Assembly (NCBI GenBank): GCA_004194705.1
Contig: SADC01000359.1
Span: 45,798 to 109,797 of the forward strand
DNA: 64,000 bases
Reading direction: 5' to 3'
Origin: Ditylenchus dipsaci
Taxonomy: Eukaryota > Nematoda > Chromadorea > Rhabditida > Anguinidae
In this document: positions 38,301 through 44,540 of the stretch, piece by piece
Layout: each line of letters opens with the position of its first letter
How positions within the stretch are numbered: the first letter of the stretch is position 1
Made by a program: the position numbers and the translations under genes
The notes under the pieces: generated by a model
Seen by the model: only the letters and a program-made list of their open reading frames with translations
Told to the model about the DNA's origin: nothing
The model's database searches: none

Positions 38301-38673
38301 CGTGTTACTTCCCCAATACTAATTTTTACTAATTTTTGAATTAAATTTTAACCTGTCCATAAGCGAGCACAGTAGCATTGTAGCCATCGAATGTGCCTTC
38401 CACCAATTCCTTGACACATTGCTCATAAATAGTGGGCTGAGTGGTTTGCTGGTCAAAAACGTAGTCGTAGGTAAATGACCTGTCGTCACCAATAGTCACT
38501 TGTGGAACACCTGGGATTACTGAGGTGCAAACTCTGAAATGCAGGATTAAAAAAGCCAGTTAAAACAGTCAAATTACCTAGATTGTTCAGCTTTTTCTCT
38601 GGATCCTTGTGGTCTGATCCTAAATTAATTTTTTCATAAATGAGTACCTAACAAGAATCCAATCATGGAACAT
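8075..38673 (-). CDS. KIF21: KIF21-type kinesin (22 exons placed; C-terminus beyond the left edge)
   Basis: Plus-end-directed kinesin; KIF21 proteins act at microtubule plus ends as pausing factors and in axonal transport. Exons, 5' to 3': 38648-38673, 38578-38619, 38353-38533, 34956-35156, 34644-34904, 34418-34588, 22182-22267, 22103-22132, 21912-22052, 21801-21855, 21674-21745, 17575-17804, 17309-17517, 17116-17256, 16546-16699, 15926-16117, 15800-15878, 15484-15581, 14092-14404, 13867-13912, 8283-8386, 8075-~8213. Phases agree across the first 21 exons (944 codons). Motor: P-loop GQTGSGKT about 82-89, switch [12 protein letters not shown] about 212-222, switch II DLAGSE about 267-272, then [11 protein letters not shown] and YANRA-NIKNK. 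KIF21 rather than KIF4 or KIF7 is indicated by the post-neck GKKLTGEDG segment, [17 protein letters not shown] and the later acidic block. The WD40 repeats should lie left of the window. The start ([13 protein letters not shown]) is unusually short and uncertain. Confidence 0.9.
9525..11175. mobile_element. hAT element 1, deletion derivative (TSD ATAGCAAC)
   Basis: Exact 8-bp duplication ATAGCAAC at 9517-9524 and 11176-11183, with TAGTGCTG/CAGCACTA ends. Both subterminal regions (9546-9715 and 11020-11155) are arrays of CCCAATACC/CCCAATATT, curiously in the same orientation at both ends rather than inverted. The centre holds broken transposase sequence on the minus strand. It is nested in the 4.7 kb TTA-flanked element. 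Confidence 0.85.
9820..10860 (-). pseudogene. hAT transposase remnant with BED finger
   Basis: Read on the minus strand, it starts near 10860 with a BED zinc finger ([24 protein letters not shown] with the His pair). A middle piece follows ([30 protein letters not shown]; the latter is the usual start of the hAT catalytic region). After about 90 bp without similarity comes a C-terminal piece ([11 protein letters not shown], then [17 protein letters not shown] and EQLFS), typical of the hAT dimerisation domain. Most of the catalytic core is missing and the parts are in different frames, so it cannot encode an active enzyme. Confidence 0.75.
11698..11878. repeat. 181-bp near-perfect hairpin
   Basis: Arms TTGATCAAGAGTAATTCTCG and its complement enclose GTCTAAGGTATGTG and GCGCATCTCAACTCC on each side, with a GC-rich loop (CCCCGAAGGGGC). 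Related pieces sit at 25.85-25.93 kb and 50.39-50.52 kb, so this is a dispersed palindromic MITE. Confidence 0.7.
13190..13815. repeat. Foldback MITE in KIF21 intron 20
   Basis: The outer arms (about 13190-13260 and 13740-13815) pair through ACCGACTTTCTGAT/ATCAGAAAGTCGGTGG. An inner arm pair pairs GTATAATGTCA-AAACACGATT with its complement around a CCTGTGGTTTGG loop. The inner unit is the same family as the TA-flanked element at 48558-48910, so this is either a nested or an older copy. Confidence 0.6.
13867..17804 (-). CDS. KIF21: KIF21 exons 12-20: coiled coils, acidic block and linker
   Basis: Exon 12 starts [18 protein letters not shown], typical of KIF21 after the neck. Exon 14 encodes a long acidic stretch ([20 protein letters not shown]...), matching the acidic insert of vertebrate KIF21. 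Exons 15-18 are charged coiled coil ([55 protein letters not shown]). Exon 19 has [16 protein letters not shown], the counterpart of the RRKTEEV segment, followed by a Thr/Asn/Pro-rich linker. Exon 20 (46 nt, [15 protein letters not shown]) was found because exon 19 ends in phase 0 and exon 21 needs phase 1. It has a perfect GTAAGT donor but is flanked by a small palindrome. The donor of exon 18 is 3 nt from a TTAA-type transposon insertion. Confidence 0.85.
14678..15476. mobile_element. TTAA-flanked long-TIR MITE in KIF21 intron 18
   Basis: The element is flanked by TTAA (14674-14677 and 15477-15480), with ends CACTCCGCTTGTCGTGCGTG and complement. The inverted arms are about 280 bp long (14678-14956 and 15200-15476) with few differences; a second, weaker inverted pair lies in the middle. 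TTAA duplication is characteristic of piggyBac and Kolobok groups; there is no coding capacity. Its right boundary is 3 nt inside the intron from the exon 18 donor (exon ends 15484, then GTA, then TTAA). Confidence 0.8.
16130..16545. other. KIF21 intron 15: decayed repeats only
   Basis: Inverted copies of a GGATTAATAGA/TCTATTAATCCC phrase flank a poly-C run (about 16160-16280). A fragment matching 8565-8600 (CCCTGACTGTGACCTGGGGG) lies at 16350. Nothing coding was seen. Confidence 0.4.
17819..17935. repeat. Fragment of a TA-type (CAGTCGAACTCC) MITE
   Basis: One end only: ATACAGTCGAACTCCGATG followed by the TTCGTT-CTGCCT-GGGCCCAACAC wording of the family also seen at 0.5, 53.7 and 55.3 kb. Confidence 0.4.
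18009..18092 (+). repeat. tRNA-derived retro-sequence (not a functional tRNA)
   Basis: The stretch contains a recognisable D-arm/A-box (GATAGTTCAAATGGTTAGAG) and an anticodon-arm-like CGACTTGCAAGG, but the B-box region is degenerate and the stems do not close. It is bracketed by a direct CAGGCCTG repeat (18004-18011 and 18082-18089), consistent with a retroposed tRNA or SINE fragment. Confidence 0.45.
18356..18542. mobile_element. TA-flanked MITE made of ATGTTAATGGGAG repeats
   Basis: TA on both sides and inverted ends CAGTCAAAACTCCCATTAAC/complement. The interior is little more than repeated GTATGTTAATGGGAG units in both orientations. It is a Tc1/mariner-type (Tigger/pogo-like) MITE by its ends and TA target; no coding. 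Confidence 0.7.
18747..20500. mobile_element. GGGC-ended element, 9-bp TSD CTAAATAAC (member b)
   Basis: Exact 9-bp duplication CTAAATAAC at 18738-18746 and 20501-20509. The left end GGGCGGCGGTAATTCACCCG continues as three more GGTAAATTCACCCGC-type units. The right end is the complement of GGCTCTATGTAAATTCACCC. About 75 bp in is a tRNA-like B box (AGGTTCGAATC). Inside is a nested 380-bp hairpin (about 19085-19465) and an inverted poly-C/poly-G pair (19805, 19998). A truncated CTCGA-rich end with CGACAACCCTA lies near 20417. No transposase was seen. The whole element sits in the intron between KIF21 exons 11 and 12. Confidence 0.8.
20880..21009. mobile_element. 130-bp GGGC-ended MITE, 9-bp TSD AATCAAAAC (member g)
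   Basis: Exact 9-bp duplication AATCAAAAC at 20871-20879 and 21010-21018. Perfectly paired ends GGGCAATAC(T)...GTATTGCCC-like, with internal TTGTCCCA / TGGGACAA pairs around AAAAAAGTA motifs. A further copy starts at 63767 near the right edge. Confidence 0.8.
21050..21150. repeat. End fragment of a TAGTTACAA / CAGGGATGAGC repeat
   Basis: Alternating GTAACTATTT and AGTTACA units end at CTCATCCCTGG. The same family occurs with both ends at about 56.05-56.69 kb. The CAGGGATGAGC terminus looks hAT-like; only one end is present here. Confidence 0.45.
21674..22267 (-). CDS. KIF21: KIF21 exons 7-11: end of motor, neck and first coiled coil
   Basis: Exon 7 encodes [12 protein letters not shown] through YRDSKLT, exon 8 is a 30-nt micro-exon (LLQDSLGGN), and exon 9 holds [11 protein letters not shown] and the neck-proximal [11 protein letters not shown]. 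Exon 10 gives [18 protein letters not shown] and exon 11 [15 protein letters not shown]. The donor after exon 9 is GC, not GT (TTAG/GCAACC), and phase 2 on both sides fits exon 10, so this looks like a true GC-AG intron. A hAT element lies only 76 bp upstream of exon 7 in the preceding 12.1 kb intron. Confidence 0.9.
22344..24897. mobile_element. hAT element 2 with near-complete transposase relic (TSD GTCAAAAC)
   Basis: Exact 8-bp duplication GTCAAAAC at 22336-22343 and 24898-24905. The ends are TAGGGTTGTCGGCCGGCC and its complement. Both subterminal zones consist of repeated CGGCCGAAAATTTCGG and TTTTCGGCTTTCGGCTCGG units, the likely transposase-binding arrays. Length 2554 bp. It lies in the large KIF21 intron, 76 bp from exon 7, and is the source of an unusual GC-rich peak in AT-rich DNA. 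Confidence 0.9.
22604..24488 (+). pseudogene. hAT transposase with introns, broken
   Basis: On the plus strand an ATG at 22604 opens a BED-like finger ([20 protein letters not shown] and AGHLNSARH). Splice sites follow (exon end near 22955, acceptor TTTTCAG before 23014). Catalytic-core-like pieces are SLTMDEFS, then [20 protein letters not shown], and [20 protein letters not shown]. The C-terminal dimerisation region is very clear ([34 protein letters not shown]). There is a frame break at about 23295, a TGA and frame change near 23430 where the AHTLQL-type region should be, and a TGA at 24011. The enzyme is dead in this copy, but similarity to canonical hAT blocks is high. Confidence 0.8.
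25527..26095. repeat. Long foldback with nested hairpin fragment
   Basis: Two arms of about 180 bp (25640-25815 and 25920-26085) pair through GACTTTTTGCCTTGGGG, GTACCTAGAGTCCTAAAAAG and AACATAGTTTTGTTAGCTGG. The loop holds a piece of the hairpin family seen at 11.7 kb (GTCTAAGGTATGTGGGTG). A decayed relative is at about 55.93-56.05 plus 56.69-56.79 kb. Poly-C at 25540 marks a second repeat (CTAGTAGCGAATACCCC) shared with 31.35 and 43.05 kb. Confidence 0.6.
26280..28345. mobile_element. hAT element 3 (TSD GTAGAAAT), no transposase
   Basis: Exact 8-bp duplication GTAGAAAT at 26272-26279 and 28346-28353; ends TAGAGATGCGGA / TCCGCATGTCTA. The subterminal zones are dense in GCGATAT/ATATCGC words. 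A large foldback occupies the middle, with arms of AAATTTGA-(A/G)GG(G)GTAAATTT units at 26690-26830 and 27520-27680; inside it is a GGATACA(C)/GTATCC(GG) cluster (27220-27470). The element is inserted in a copy of the hairpin family of 40.7 kb: CCATGGTTTTTGCACGCG just left continues as GTGCAAAATTTGAATTGGC just right. Confidence 0.8.
28350..28512. repeat. Hairpin repeat split by hAT element 3
   Basis: Arms read TGCAAAATTTGAATTGGCGG and complement, then CTCTTTCGTCTA-CAGTGTACTCTTTCGAGT paired with its complement. The outer left end (CCATGGTTTTTGC) lies beyond the hAT insertion at about 26254-26271. A complete copy is at 40711-40895. Confidence 0.65.
28848..29626 (+). CDS. Ser-rich/acidic protein, unidentified (3 exons, 223 aa), nested in KIF21
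   Basis: Family not recognised. Exons 28848-29097, 29153-29416 and 29469-29626 join in phase 1 and 1 through introns of only 55 and 52 nt, end in TAA at 29624, and are followed by AATAAA at 29694. The N-terminal third is a serine/acidic low-complexity tract ([20 protein letters not shown]) followed by [17 protein letters not shown]. The middle is charged ([20 protein letters not shown]). The C-terminal part has aromatic anchors ([47 protein letters not shown]) that suggest amphipathic helices, and the tail is basic ([12 protein letters not shown]). No signal peptide or membrane span is seen, so it is probably cytosolic. The 5' exon begins at acceptor TTTTTATTTCAG (28821), 26 nt before the ATG, with an in-frame stop between. 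It lies on the opposite strand within the 12.1 kb KIF21 intron. Confidence 0.75.
29694..29699 (+). terminator. Poly(A) signal AATAAA of the nested gene
   Basis: AATAAA lies 68 nt after the stop codon of the nested plus-strand gene, followed by a T/G-rich stretch. Confidence 0.6.
29757..30633. mobile_element. hAT element 4, GGCGCC-rich MITE (TSD TGTGTGAC)
   Basis: Exact 8-bp duplication TGTGTGAC at 29749-29756 and 30634-30641; ends CATACCTGCACG and complement. Both ends carry arrays of GGCGCCGGCGCC palindromes, giving sharply GC-rich borders around an AT-rich 580-bp core without coding capacity. It inserted about 58 bp past the poly(A) signal of the nested gene. Confidence 0.85.
30943..32986. 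mobile_element. GGGC-ended element, 9-bp TSD ATATTGGTT (member f)
   Basis: Exact 9-bp duplication ATATTGGTT at 30934-30942 and 32987-32995, lying in the subterminal array of hAT element 5. Ends GGGCAAACCTTTTTCTTGCC and complement. Tandem cassettes based on TTTGCGGCAAAAAAAGTA run inward for about 160 bp on the left and 370 bp on the right. The interior has repeats shared with other places: the AGCGAATACCCC block at 31350 and a block near 32090-32190 resembling 18.9 kb. No open frame of note. Confidence 0.8.
33545..33630. mobile_element. 86-bp TA-flanked MITE
   Basis: TA at 33543-33544 and 33631-33632; the ends are a perfect inverted CAGTCGAGTCTCGATTTAAC. The middle is CGTACCC-AGGG-GGGTACG. 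A minimal Tc1/mariner (Tigger/pogo-like) MITE. Confidence 0.75.
34418..38673 (-). CDS. KIF21: KIF21 exons 1-6: N-terminal motor domain
   Basis: Six exons encode residues 1-294. Exon 2 starts inside beta-1 (IRPQ), exon 3 gives [15 protein letters not shown] through [10 protein letters not shown], exon 4 opens with [11 protein letters not shown], exon 5 carries [10 protein letters not shown] and the switch I serines, and exon 6 carries [15 protein letters not shown] and INCGL. No stop or frame break is seen and the nucleotide-binding residues are intact, so the motor should be active. Exons 1-3 are separated by tiny introns (28 and 44 nt). The 28-nt one is at the edge of what is believable, so exon 1 may instead lie further upstream using the same acceptor. 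The intron between exons 3 and 4 (35157-38352) is packed with inverted repeats. Confidence 0.85.
35803..35974. repeat. Hairpin built on CCAATATTTTTTGGAAAATGT
   Basis: The left arm starts GGCTACCAGACAATTTCC and the right arm is its complement. Within the hairpin GACATTTTCCAATATTTTT recurs in both orientations. Nested in the KIF21 intron 3 element. Confidence 0.6.
37165..37256. mobile_element. Orphan right end of a GGGC-type element (TTCATCTACA cassette)
   Basis: Read from the right: GGGCGACGATGAATTAATC, then two AATTCATCTACA units, then TTTTGGCATTCTGTTTGTGAC. That last inner wording is repeated in inverse at about 36645-36675, so a left arm existed, but its terminal bases are not clear. Confidence 0.45.
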
Positions 38674-39496
38674 TTTTCGACTTTTTTTAATGAGTCTGCG
38701 ATTAGATCCTGCTCAGCTGCATTCTTTTTTTTGACTAAATGACTACTTCGAGTAGGAAGAGTGAATTCCGAATAGAAACAGAATCTGATGTATAAAATTT
38801 AGTTTCTTCGTGACTTGAGCTCTAAATTAAGGGTCAATGATTTAGGGTGTATATGGAGTTTTTATTTTTCCTATTTTTTTTCGTGCATTTAAAGGTCTTT
38901 TCTAATTTACTCCGCCGGTGTAGAATAGACCACAGAGCCAAAGTTAATTTTTATGGTCAAACTTTTAAAAATTGGCAACATTTAATAGATATTTCATCAA
39001 GGGTCGAGACCATGGCTGCCATCTCAAAAAGGATATTGGGTAAAAAAAGACATTTTGACCATTTCTGAAAGGGCAAAGCTTTTTTCCGCAGCTAAAAGAC
39101 TTGTTTTGCTCTTTCAGATGGTTTGACTCCAGTTAAAAATGGAGGCAGTCAGATGTCAACTTTTACTGGGCCAGAGATTCTTGGTTGAGCTTGCCTTTTC
39201 ATTGCTCTTTCTATAAAAACTCATCCATGACATTGGTGAGACTCGAATTGGCTAAATTGTCATTTTTTCTTGTACGACACCAGGAAAAGGGACACTATTT
39301 GAGCCCTCTCAAGAAAATTTTAAGGTACTAGCTCGGTTTACATCACCGCCCAAAATTTTAAAAAGTAAATTAAAAAACACGTCTTGAACTGCTTTTTTAT
39401 GCTTAATACGAAACAAGAAAAATTTCTAAAAAAGTTCTGAACAAAAAAAATTTAACTTTTTTTGAAAAAAATTTTACACCAAGAGATGGTCGTTTT

Positions 39497-40113
39497 GGGC
39501 GGCGGTCAATTCGTCGACATTTTTCGGTTGAAACTGCGACTCGAACACCTTACCTCACACAACTCCCATTTAGTGACATTTATTTGCCGCCGCCGGCGGC
39601 GGTGGTGTTTTTTTGAAGGTGCCCAACTATGTCCAGGTGGAGATACCGAGGAAGTCGTACCCACTGCGGGTACCTAGGAGGTGGCAAACAGTTGAAAGTA
39701 CCAAGGAGGAGGTACTCAAGTGGTAGTACCTAGGTGAGAGTATCCAGGTGGAGGTAACCGGGAGGCGGTACTCTGAGGGTGTTACCCGGGCGGGGGTGCC
39801 CAGGAGGTTTTATCCAGGTAAGTATAAAAGAGGTGTTAAGAGGTGGTAAACAGGGGGATGTACGAAAAGGGGACACTCAGGTGGTGGTGCATAGGCTGTA
39901 TCCAGGTGAGGGTACTCAAGATGTGGTACCCAGTTGAAGAGTACCCACGGGCGGCCTTAGCGCCTTTTCTAGTTACCAATGATAGGGTTTATATCAGGAT
40001 TAGGGAAAAGCTATTTTTAAATCGAGTTTATATTTAATAACTCAATTGACATGGTAAAACTAAGAGTGACGAAAATGTCGACGAATTGACCGTCGACGAA
40101 TTGACCTAGAGCC
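39497..40113. mobile_element. GGGC-ended element, 9-bp TSD GGTCGTTTT (member c)
   Basis: Exact 9-bp duplication GGTCGTTTT at 39488-39496 and 40114-40122. The left end GGGCGGCGGTCAATTCGTCG and the right end, complement of GGCTCTAGGTCAATTCGTCG, share outer bases with members b and d but use the cassette TCAATTCGTCGAC. The interior is mostly a degenerate 14-bp minisatellite. No coding. Confidence 0.85.
39612..39955. repeat. Degenerate 14-bp minisatellite (GTACCCAGGAGGTG-like)
   Basis: About twenty diverged units such as GTACCTAGGAGGTGG, GTATCCAGGTGGAG and GTACCAAGGAGGAG follow each other. The same unit occurs at 57.46-57.56 and 59.71-59.84 kb, on both sides of hAT element 8. Confidence 0.65.
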
Positions 40114-40544
40114 GGTCGTTTTAGGGTATTTTAGGGTCATTTTTTGTCATTGTTCACCATATTTAGGCTTAGGGCGAGCGTAGGTCAGCGTATGTTAGGA
40201 CGGACTCAAACATGTTTTCGTTAGTTTCTTTTAGGTAAGAAAACATGTTTGAGCTCGTACTATTCTTGCCAAAGTCTAAGCCTGAAATGTAATAAATAAC
40301 CGAAAAGTGACCCTATAATACCCTAAAAAGACCATCTCTTGAAGTCAATGTTTTTTAGAAAAGTTCAAATTTTTTGATCAGAACTGTTTAGAAATGTTTT
40401 TTGTATCGTATTAAGCAGAAAAAGCAGTTCAAGATGTGTTTTCAATTCACTTTTCAAAAAATCGGGGATGGCGATGTAAACCGAACTAGTACCAATTTTA
40501 AAACCTAGAAATTACGAACTGGTCAACAAATGCAAAAAAAAGAC

Positions 40545-40640
40545 ATGCAGTTGGACGGAGTCGAACCAGAGACATCATAAACCGTAAAATTGCAAAAAAT
40601 GATAAGCACTCTAATCAAAAAAAACATACCTAACAGCCAC
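40545..40640 (-). repeat. tRNA-like SINE fragment
   Basis: On the minus strand a perfect B box (GGTTCGACTCC) lies downstream of a weak A box (TGATTAGAGTGC), but the stems do not pair as in a tRNA. Probably a SINE head. Confidence 0.4.
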
Positions 40641-40710
40641 TCGCACTGAATTATCAGAAAAAGCGACCACCATTTCGGCAGGTCTTCAAAATGATAATTT
40701 TTTAAAAACC

Positions 40711-40895
40711 ATGGTTTTCGCGCGCAGTGGCATGTGCAAAATTTGAATTGGCGTGGGGCACTTCTCTTTCGTCTATCAGTGTACTCTTTCGAGTTGTTTC
40801 GAATGACTCGCAAGAGTACAGAATTAGACGAAAGAGAAGTGTCCCCCGCCAATTCAAATTTTGCACATGCCACTGCGCGCAAAAACCATGGTCCT
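40711..40895. repeat. 185-bp hairpin MITE (complete copy)
   Basis: Outer ends ACCATGGTTTTCGCGCGC and complement, then TGGCATGTGCAAAATTTG and complement, then CTCTTTCGTCTA-CAG-GTACTCTT pairs. It is the same family as the copy interrupted by hAT element 3. Confidence 0.65.
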
Positions 40896-41296
40896 TTAAG
40901 GATAAATACAAAACACTAAAATTAGTCAAATTATCGAGCCAATAAATCAAAACTTTTTTTGCACAAAAAGACACTAAAAGTGTGTGTATCCCTTCTTGAC
41001 ACCTTTATTTCCGCTGAAAATTGGCAGTGAGTGAAATTTAAGGTGTGGTTGGAGACTAGAGAGACACGAAGGGTGGGCAAGTCAGGTTGGAGACAGGAGA
41101 GGACCCTGATGCATTGGTGCGTGGTTGACTGGTTGGGTGGGTATGCAAAAGAGCAAGCAAAGAAAAAAGGATTCAACTCAAATTTCAAACATTTTTTCTT
41201 CGCGCTGCTCTATATATTTTGGCTTCATTCAGCATTTTTGAACAATTTCTTCAAGACAAATTTGTGTTTAAAATAGAGTTTATTATTTTTTCTTAA

Positions 41297-41537
41297 AGGG
41301 GTATACCAGTGCGTTACACTACAATTAAGGCGGGGCCAACAATTTATTTCTCCTATGACCGTTTTATATATGCGTTCTAACTGATCCGACAAAAGTTTTC
41401 TGTCTTCTTTTTAAAAGTAGGATAAGGACATAAATATCAAATTTGAGTTGAAACACGGGAAAACAGGCACGATTTCTTAAAAATTGCTGGCCTCCGCCTT
41501 AATTTGCAGTGTAACGCGCTGGTATGCCCCTTCAAGA
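41297..41537. repeat. Inverted-repeat element with GTATACCAG-GCGTTACAC ends
   Basis: Left AAAGGGGTATACCAGTGCGT pairs with right ACGCGCTGGTATGCCCCTT, and GGCGGGGCCA... partially with ...GGCCTCCGCC. Unique AT-rich middle. The TTAAAGGGG border recalls the elements at 42.03 and 49.14 kb. Confidence 0.5.
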
Positions 41538-42029
41538 AAATTCGGCTCATACTGATTTTATTTGCGAAAAGGCTGAAATGTGCTACGAAAACGAGATTAA
41601 TGATATGAAAAATTGAAAATTTGAATTAAAAATTGAATTAACAAACGTGCTCGGCACGAAAAAATTATCTAAAGGGGAGCGTCCTTATAGTCAGTGTTTC
41701 TGAATTAACACTCGCATAACTGTTTGTAACTTCAGTGCATATTTGTGCAGAATTGCACGCTGAACAAGATAGTGTTAGTAGGTTTTTTATTAACTGAGAA
41801 AAATACCGGCGAAAAGGCTCCTGAAAAAAGTTCTTTTTCACAGGTGGTTTTTCTAAATTTAATACTTGTTGAAATTTTTTGATATCTTTAATGTTTGTTA
41901 TATAAAACGCCTTAATTTTTTTTTGATTTCCGTCATTGGGGAGGCAAAAGCATGGATTTGTCCCGCTGAAAAAATTCCTCCTAAAATGACTCATTTTCAT
42001 CACTCACTCATCTTGAGTCATATTTTGCC

Positions 42030-42278
42030 CCATCGTTAAAGGGCATGCCCACGCTAATAAGCGGTGGTGCCGGGAATTCCAATTCTTTTCCTAATCATTA
42101 AACTTCTTTATGGATTTTTCAACTTGGTTTCTAAAAAAACTATACCTAAAATTAAATTCCAGGCTTTGTTTTGTCAGAGACCAAGCAGAAAAATCCGTAC
42201 AGAAGTTCAATGATTAGGAAAAAACATTTAATTCCTGGGCACTACCTCTTATTAACGTGGGCATGCCCCATCGTTAAC
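42030..42278. mobile_element. GGGCATGCCC-ended foldback
   Basis: Left AGGGCATGCCCACG and right CGTGGGCATGCCC pair. They are followed on both sides by CATCGTTAA, so a 9-bp (or 8-bp, ATCGTTAA) target duplication is likely. The arms enclose the AACTTGGTTTCTAA/AACAAAACTATACC family seen at 3.4 and 38.05 kb. A sister with TTAA-like borders is at 49136-49387. Confidence 0.55.
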
Positions 42279-42508
42279 TGTATTATGTCTGGTATAATAT
42301 GCAAAAAAGAGAAGCTGTGGGGAAAAAATCCTGGACCCAATGTTATTCTCTAATTTCAAAATTTTCACTCCTTTTCACTTGTTCTTGGCTTTTAGTCTTT
42401 AAAATATTTGCTCCTGCTCTTGGCTCCGAGCGGCCAATCTCGGAACCAAGAGCAGAGAATTGCTCAGATTGACAAATTGGCTTAGCAATTATTATAGCTT
42501 ATGATTTT

Positions 42509-43345
42509 GGCTCTAGGTAAATTCGCCAACAGGTAAATTCGCCAACAATTTTTTAAGATTATAGGTTCGAATCCCAGTGGTGGTAAACTTTATTTATTTT
42601 TCATTAGGTTTATTTAAAAGGGCCAGGATGTTTCAAGTAGGTAGGAAAACCACCTGGCACCTTTTCCAAACAGGTATTCCCTTCTAAGTAGATAATCATC
42701 TCCCCAGCTGATCCAGTTCCAATGGTGTTAATCCATTTTTACTAGTTAGGATCTACTTTGAATTATCTAAATCCAACTTTATATGTACCGATATACCCTC
42801 GGTGATCAAGGTTCGTCCTCAATGGTCTTAATCAACATCCAATGGTTTACATGTTGCTGTAATCGGACAAGGGGCTGGCCGCTTCGCGGCCAAGACCAGT
42901 ACATGCACGAGGGTAAGATAATCAACATTGGATACGTGTACCACAATAAATAAACCTGGCGTGCGGTCAATTCATCCACAGGTGAAAAAAGGAATATAAT
43001 AGACTCTTCTTCGTACAGAATTTTAGCAAACAAAGTTAAAAACCACCCTAGTAGCGAATATACCCAACCCCCCCCCCTAAATTTTCCCTTCTAAAACTTA
43101 AGTAAAGAGTGCCCAAATACATGTCCCAGGCCCCAGAAAAAGTGCGTAAGACATTTATGAGTCACAACTTCCATACGCTGGCCTACCCCTAAGCCTAAGG
43201 GCTAAGCCTAAACTTGTTGTTCCAAAGGGTAGTTACAGCGATTTTGGGAGGATCAGATTTTAGGGGGGGGGTGGTATCCTATACTAGCGCCTAAAAGTTT
43301 AAAGAGATGTTGGCGAATTTACTGTTGGCGAATTCACCGTCGCCC
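42509..43345. mobile_element. GGC-ended element, 9-bp TSD TATGATTTT/TATAATTTT (member d)
   Basis: Duplication with one mismatch at 42500-42508 and 43346-43354. The left end is GGCTCTAGGTAAATTCGCC, the right end the complement of GGGCGACGGTGAATTCGCC; the cassette is AATTCGCCAACA, in tandem at both ends. As in member b, a tRNA-like B box (TAGGTTCGAATCCCA) lies about 65 bp inside the left end. The interior contains the AGCGAATA-poly-C repeat and its inverse (43045-43275). No coding. Confidence 0.75.
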
Positions 43346-44540
43346 TATAATTTTTTGCTCTTGACTCGTAAGGGATTCAATATTTTTTAAGAACATAATT
43401 GAATCGGAGCAGTCGAAGAAGGTCAAAACGGATTATCATACTCAAATTCTGTTTTTGTGGGTTATAAAAATAAGTGGCTTGAAAATCATTAATTGCTGAA
43501 AAAAACCTTGATGTGTAAACAAAAACTTGTGATTTCCGTTTTTTACTTTCTTTATTTGCTAAAGCACCTTTTTATTAATTTCCTCTTTTACGCGGTGCTC
43601 AAAACAGATAAATTTACCTGAACCGATAATTTTATCTGTCAGATAAAATTTTGTCTGACAGACGTAATTACGCGACCGTCATCATGTGGGTTGCATAATG
43701 AGATTTTATTAAAAACTCGAAATTAAAATTTTTGATAGGTTCCATAATAAAAAATTCGGACACCGATAATTCGAAATTCCAAATCCACCACAGGTTTTGT
43801 TTTTCATTCCGCCAATGCTCCCCATATTGTTTGTTTCTTGGACGCAAAATTGTCTGCTTTTCCTAAATCTGCAATTTATTTTGTGCCACCTCGAATAAAT
43901 TTTTGAGCCTTTTAAGCCTTTTATCCAAAGAATGTGTACTGAAATCTAAGCACTTTTTAATACTTTCGAATGTTTTGGGCACTGTATAAATAAATATTTA
44001 GAAGACTATACACCATTAGAAAGCGCAACTCAAGCGCTTTCTAACAAGCGCTCATTTTTGAAATTAAAAAAATGAATAGTGGTTTACGAGTAACTTTGAT
44101 GAAACAGTCACTTTTTGGCAGTGTTCAACTTCAGTGGCTGTTTAGGGGCAAAAGACACATTAAAACAGCAAACAGTAAATAAATCGTAGCTTTTAACTGT
44201 AGAATTTACTGTTAAACTATAGAATCACTGGGTTGGAAAGTAATATTCCGACGAAATATCTGTGCAAGTTGTATACTAAAAGATAGCCAAGACTTCGGCG
44301 AGTCTTTTTTATCTTAACCTTGTTTGAATTTTTAAAAGAAATGTGTTGATTTGAAGACCAGTGAAATCGAGCCAGAAATACCCATCTATGACCAGGCTGC
44401 CAGCATACTCATTCAGTCCTCTCAAATGGTTGAAAACGCAGTCTTACCTGTGATATGATAGTGGTATCTGATGCAGTCTTTTGCGCTCTATCACGCGGTA
44501 TTTTTATTTTTCGAAAATGTTCTGTGAAATTTTGAAAAAA

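Larger units (their letters stand above)
39328..40500. repeat. Foldback split by a GGGC-ended element
   Basis: The outer arms (39328-39495 and 40320-40495) pair through GTACTAGCTCGGTTTACATC, CTTGAACTGCTTTTT and AAGAGATGGTC. The right arm contains a second hairpin (40160-40300) of the CAAACATGTTT / GGCTTAGG family. Inserted in the left part is the element at 39497-40113. Confidence 0.55.

Noticed and set aside
44340..44457. Plus-strand block reading IYDQAASILIQSSQMVENAV as an exon
   Set aside because: Protein-like, but no donor or upstream exon could be found; too short to support.
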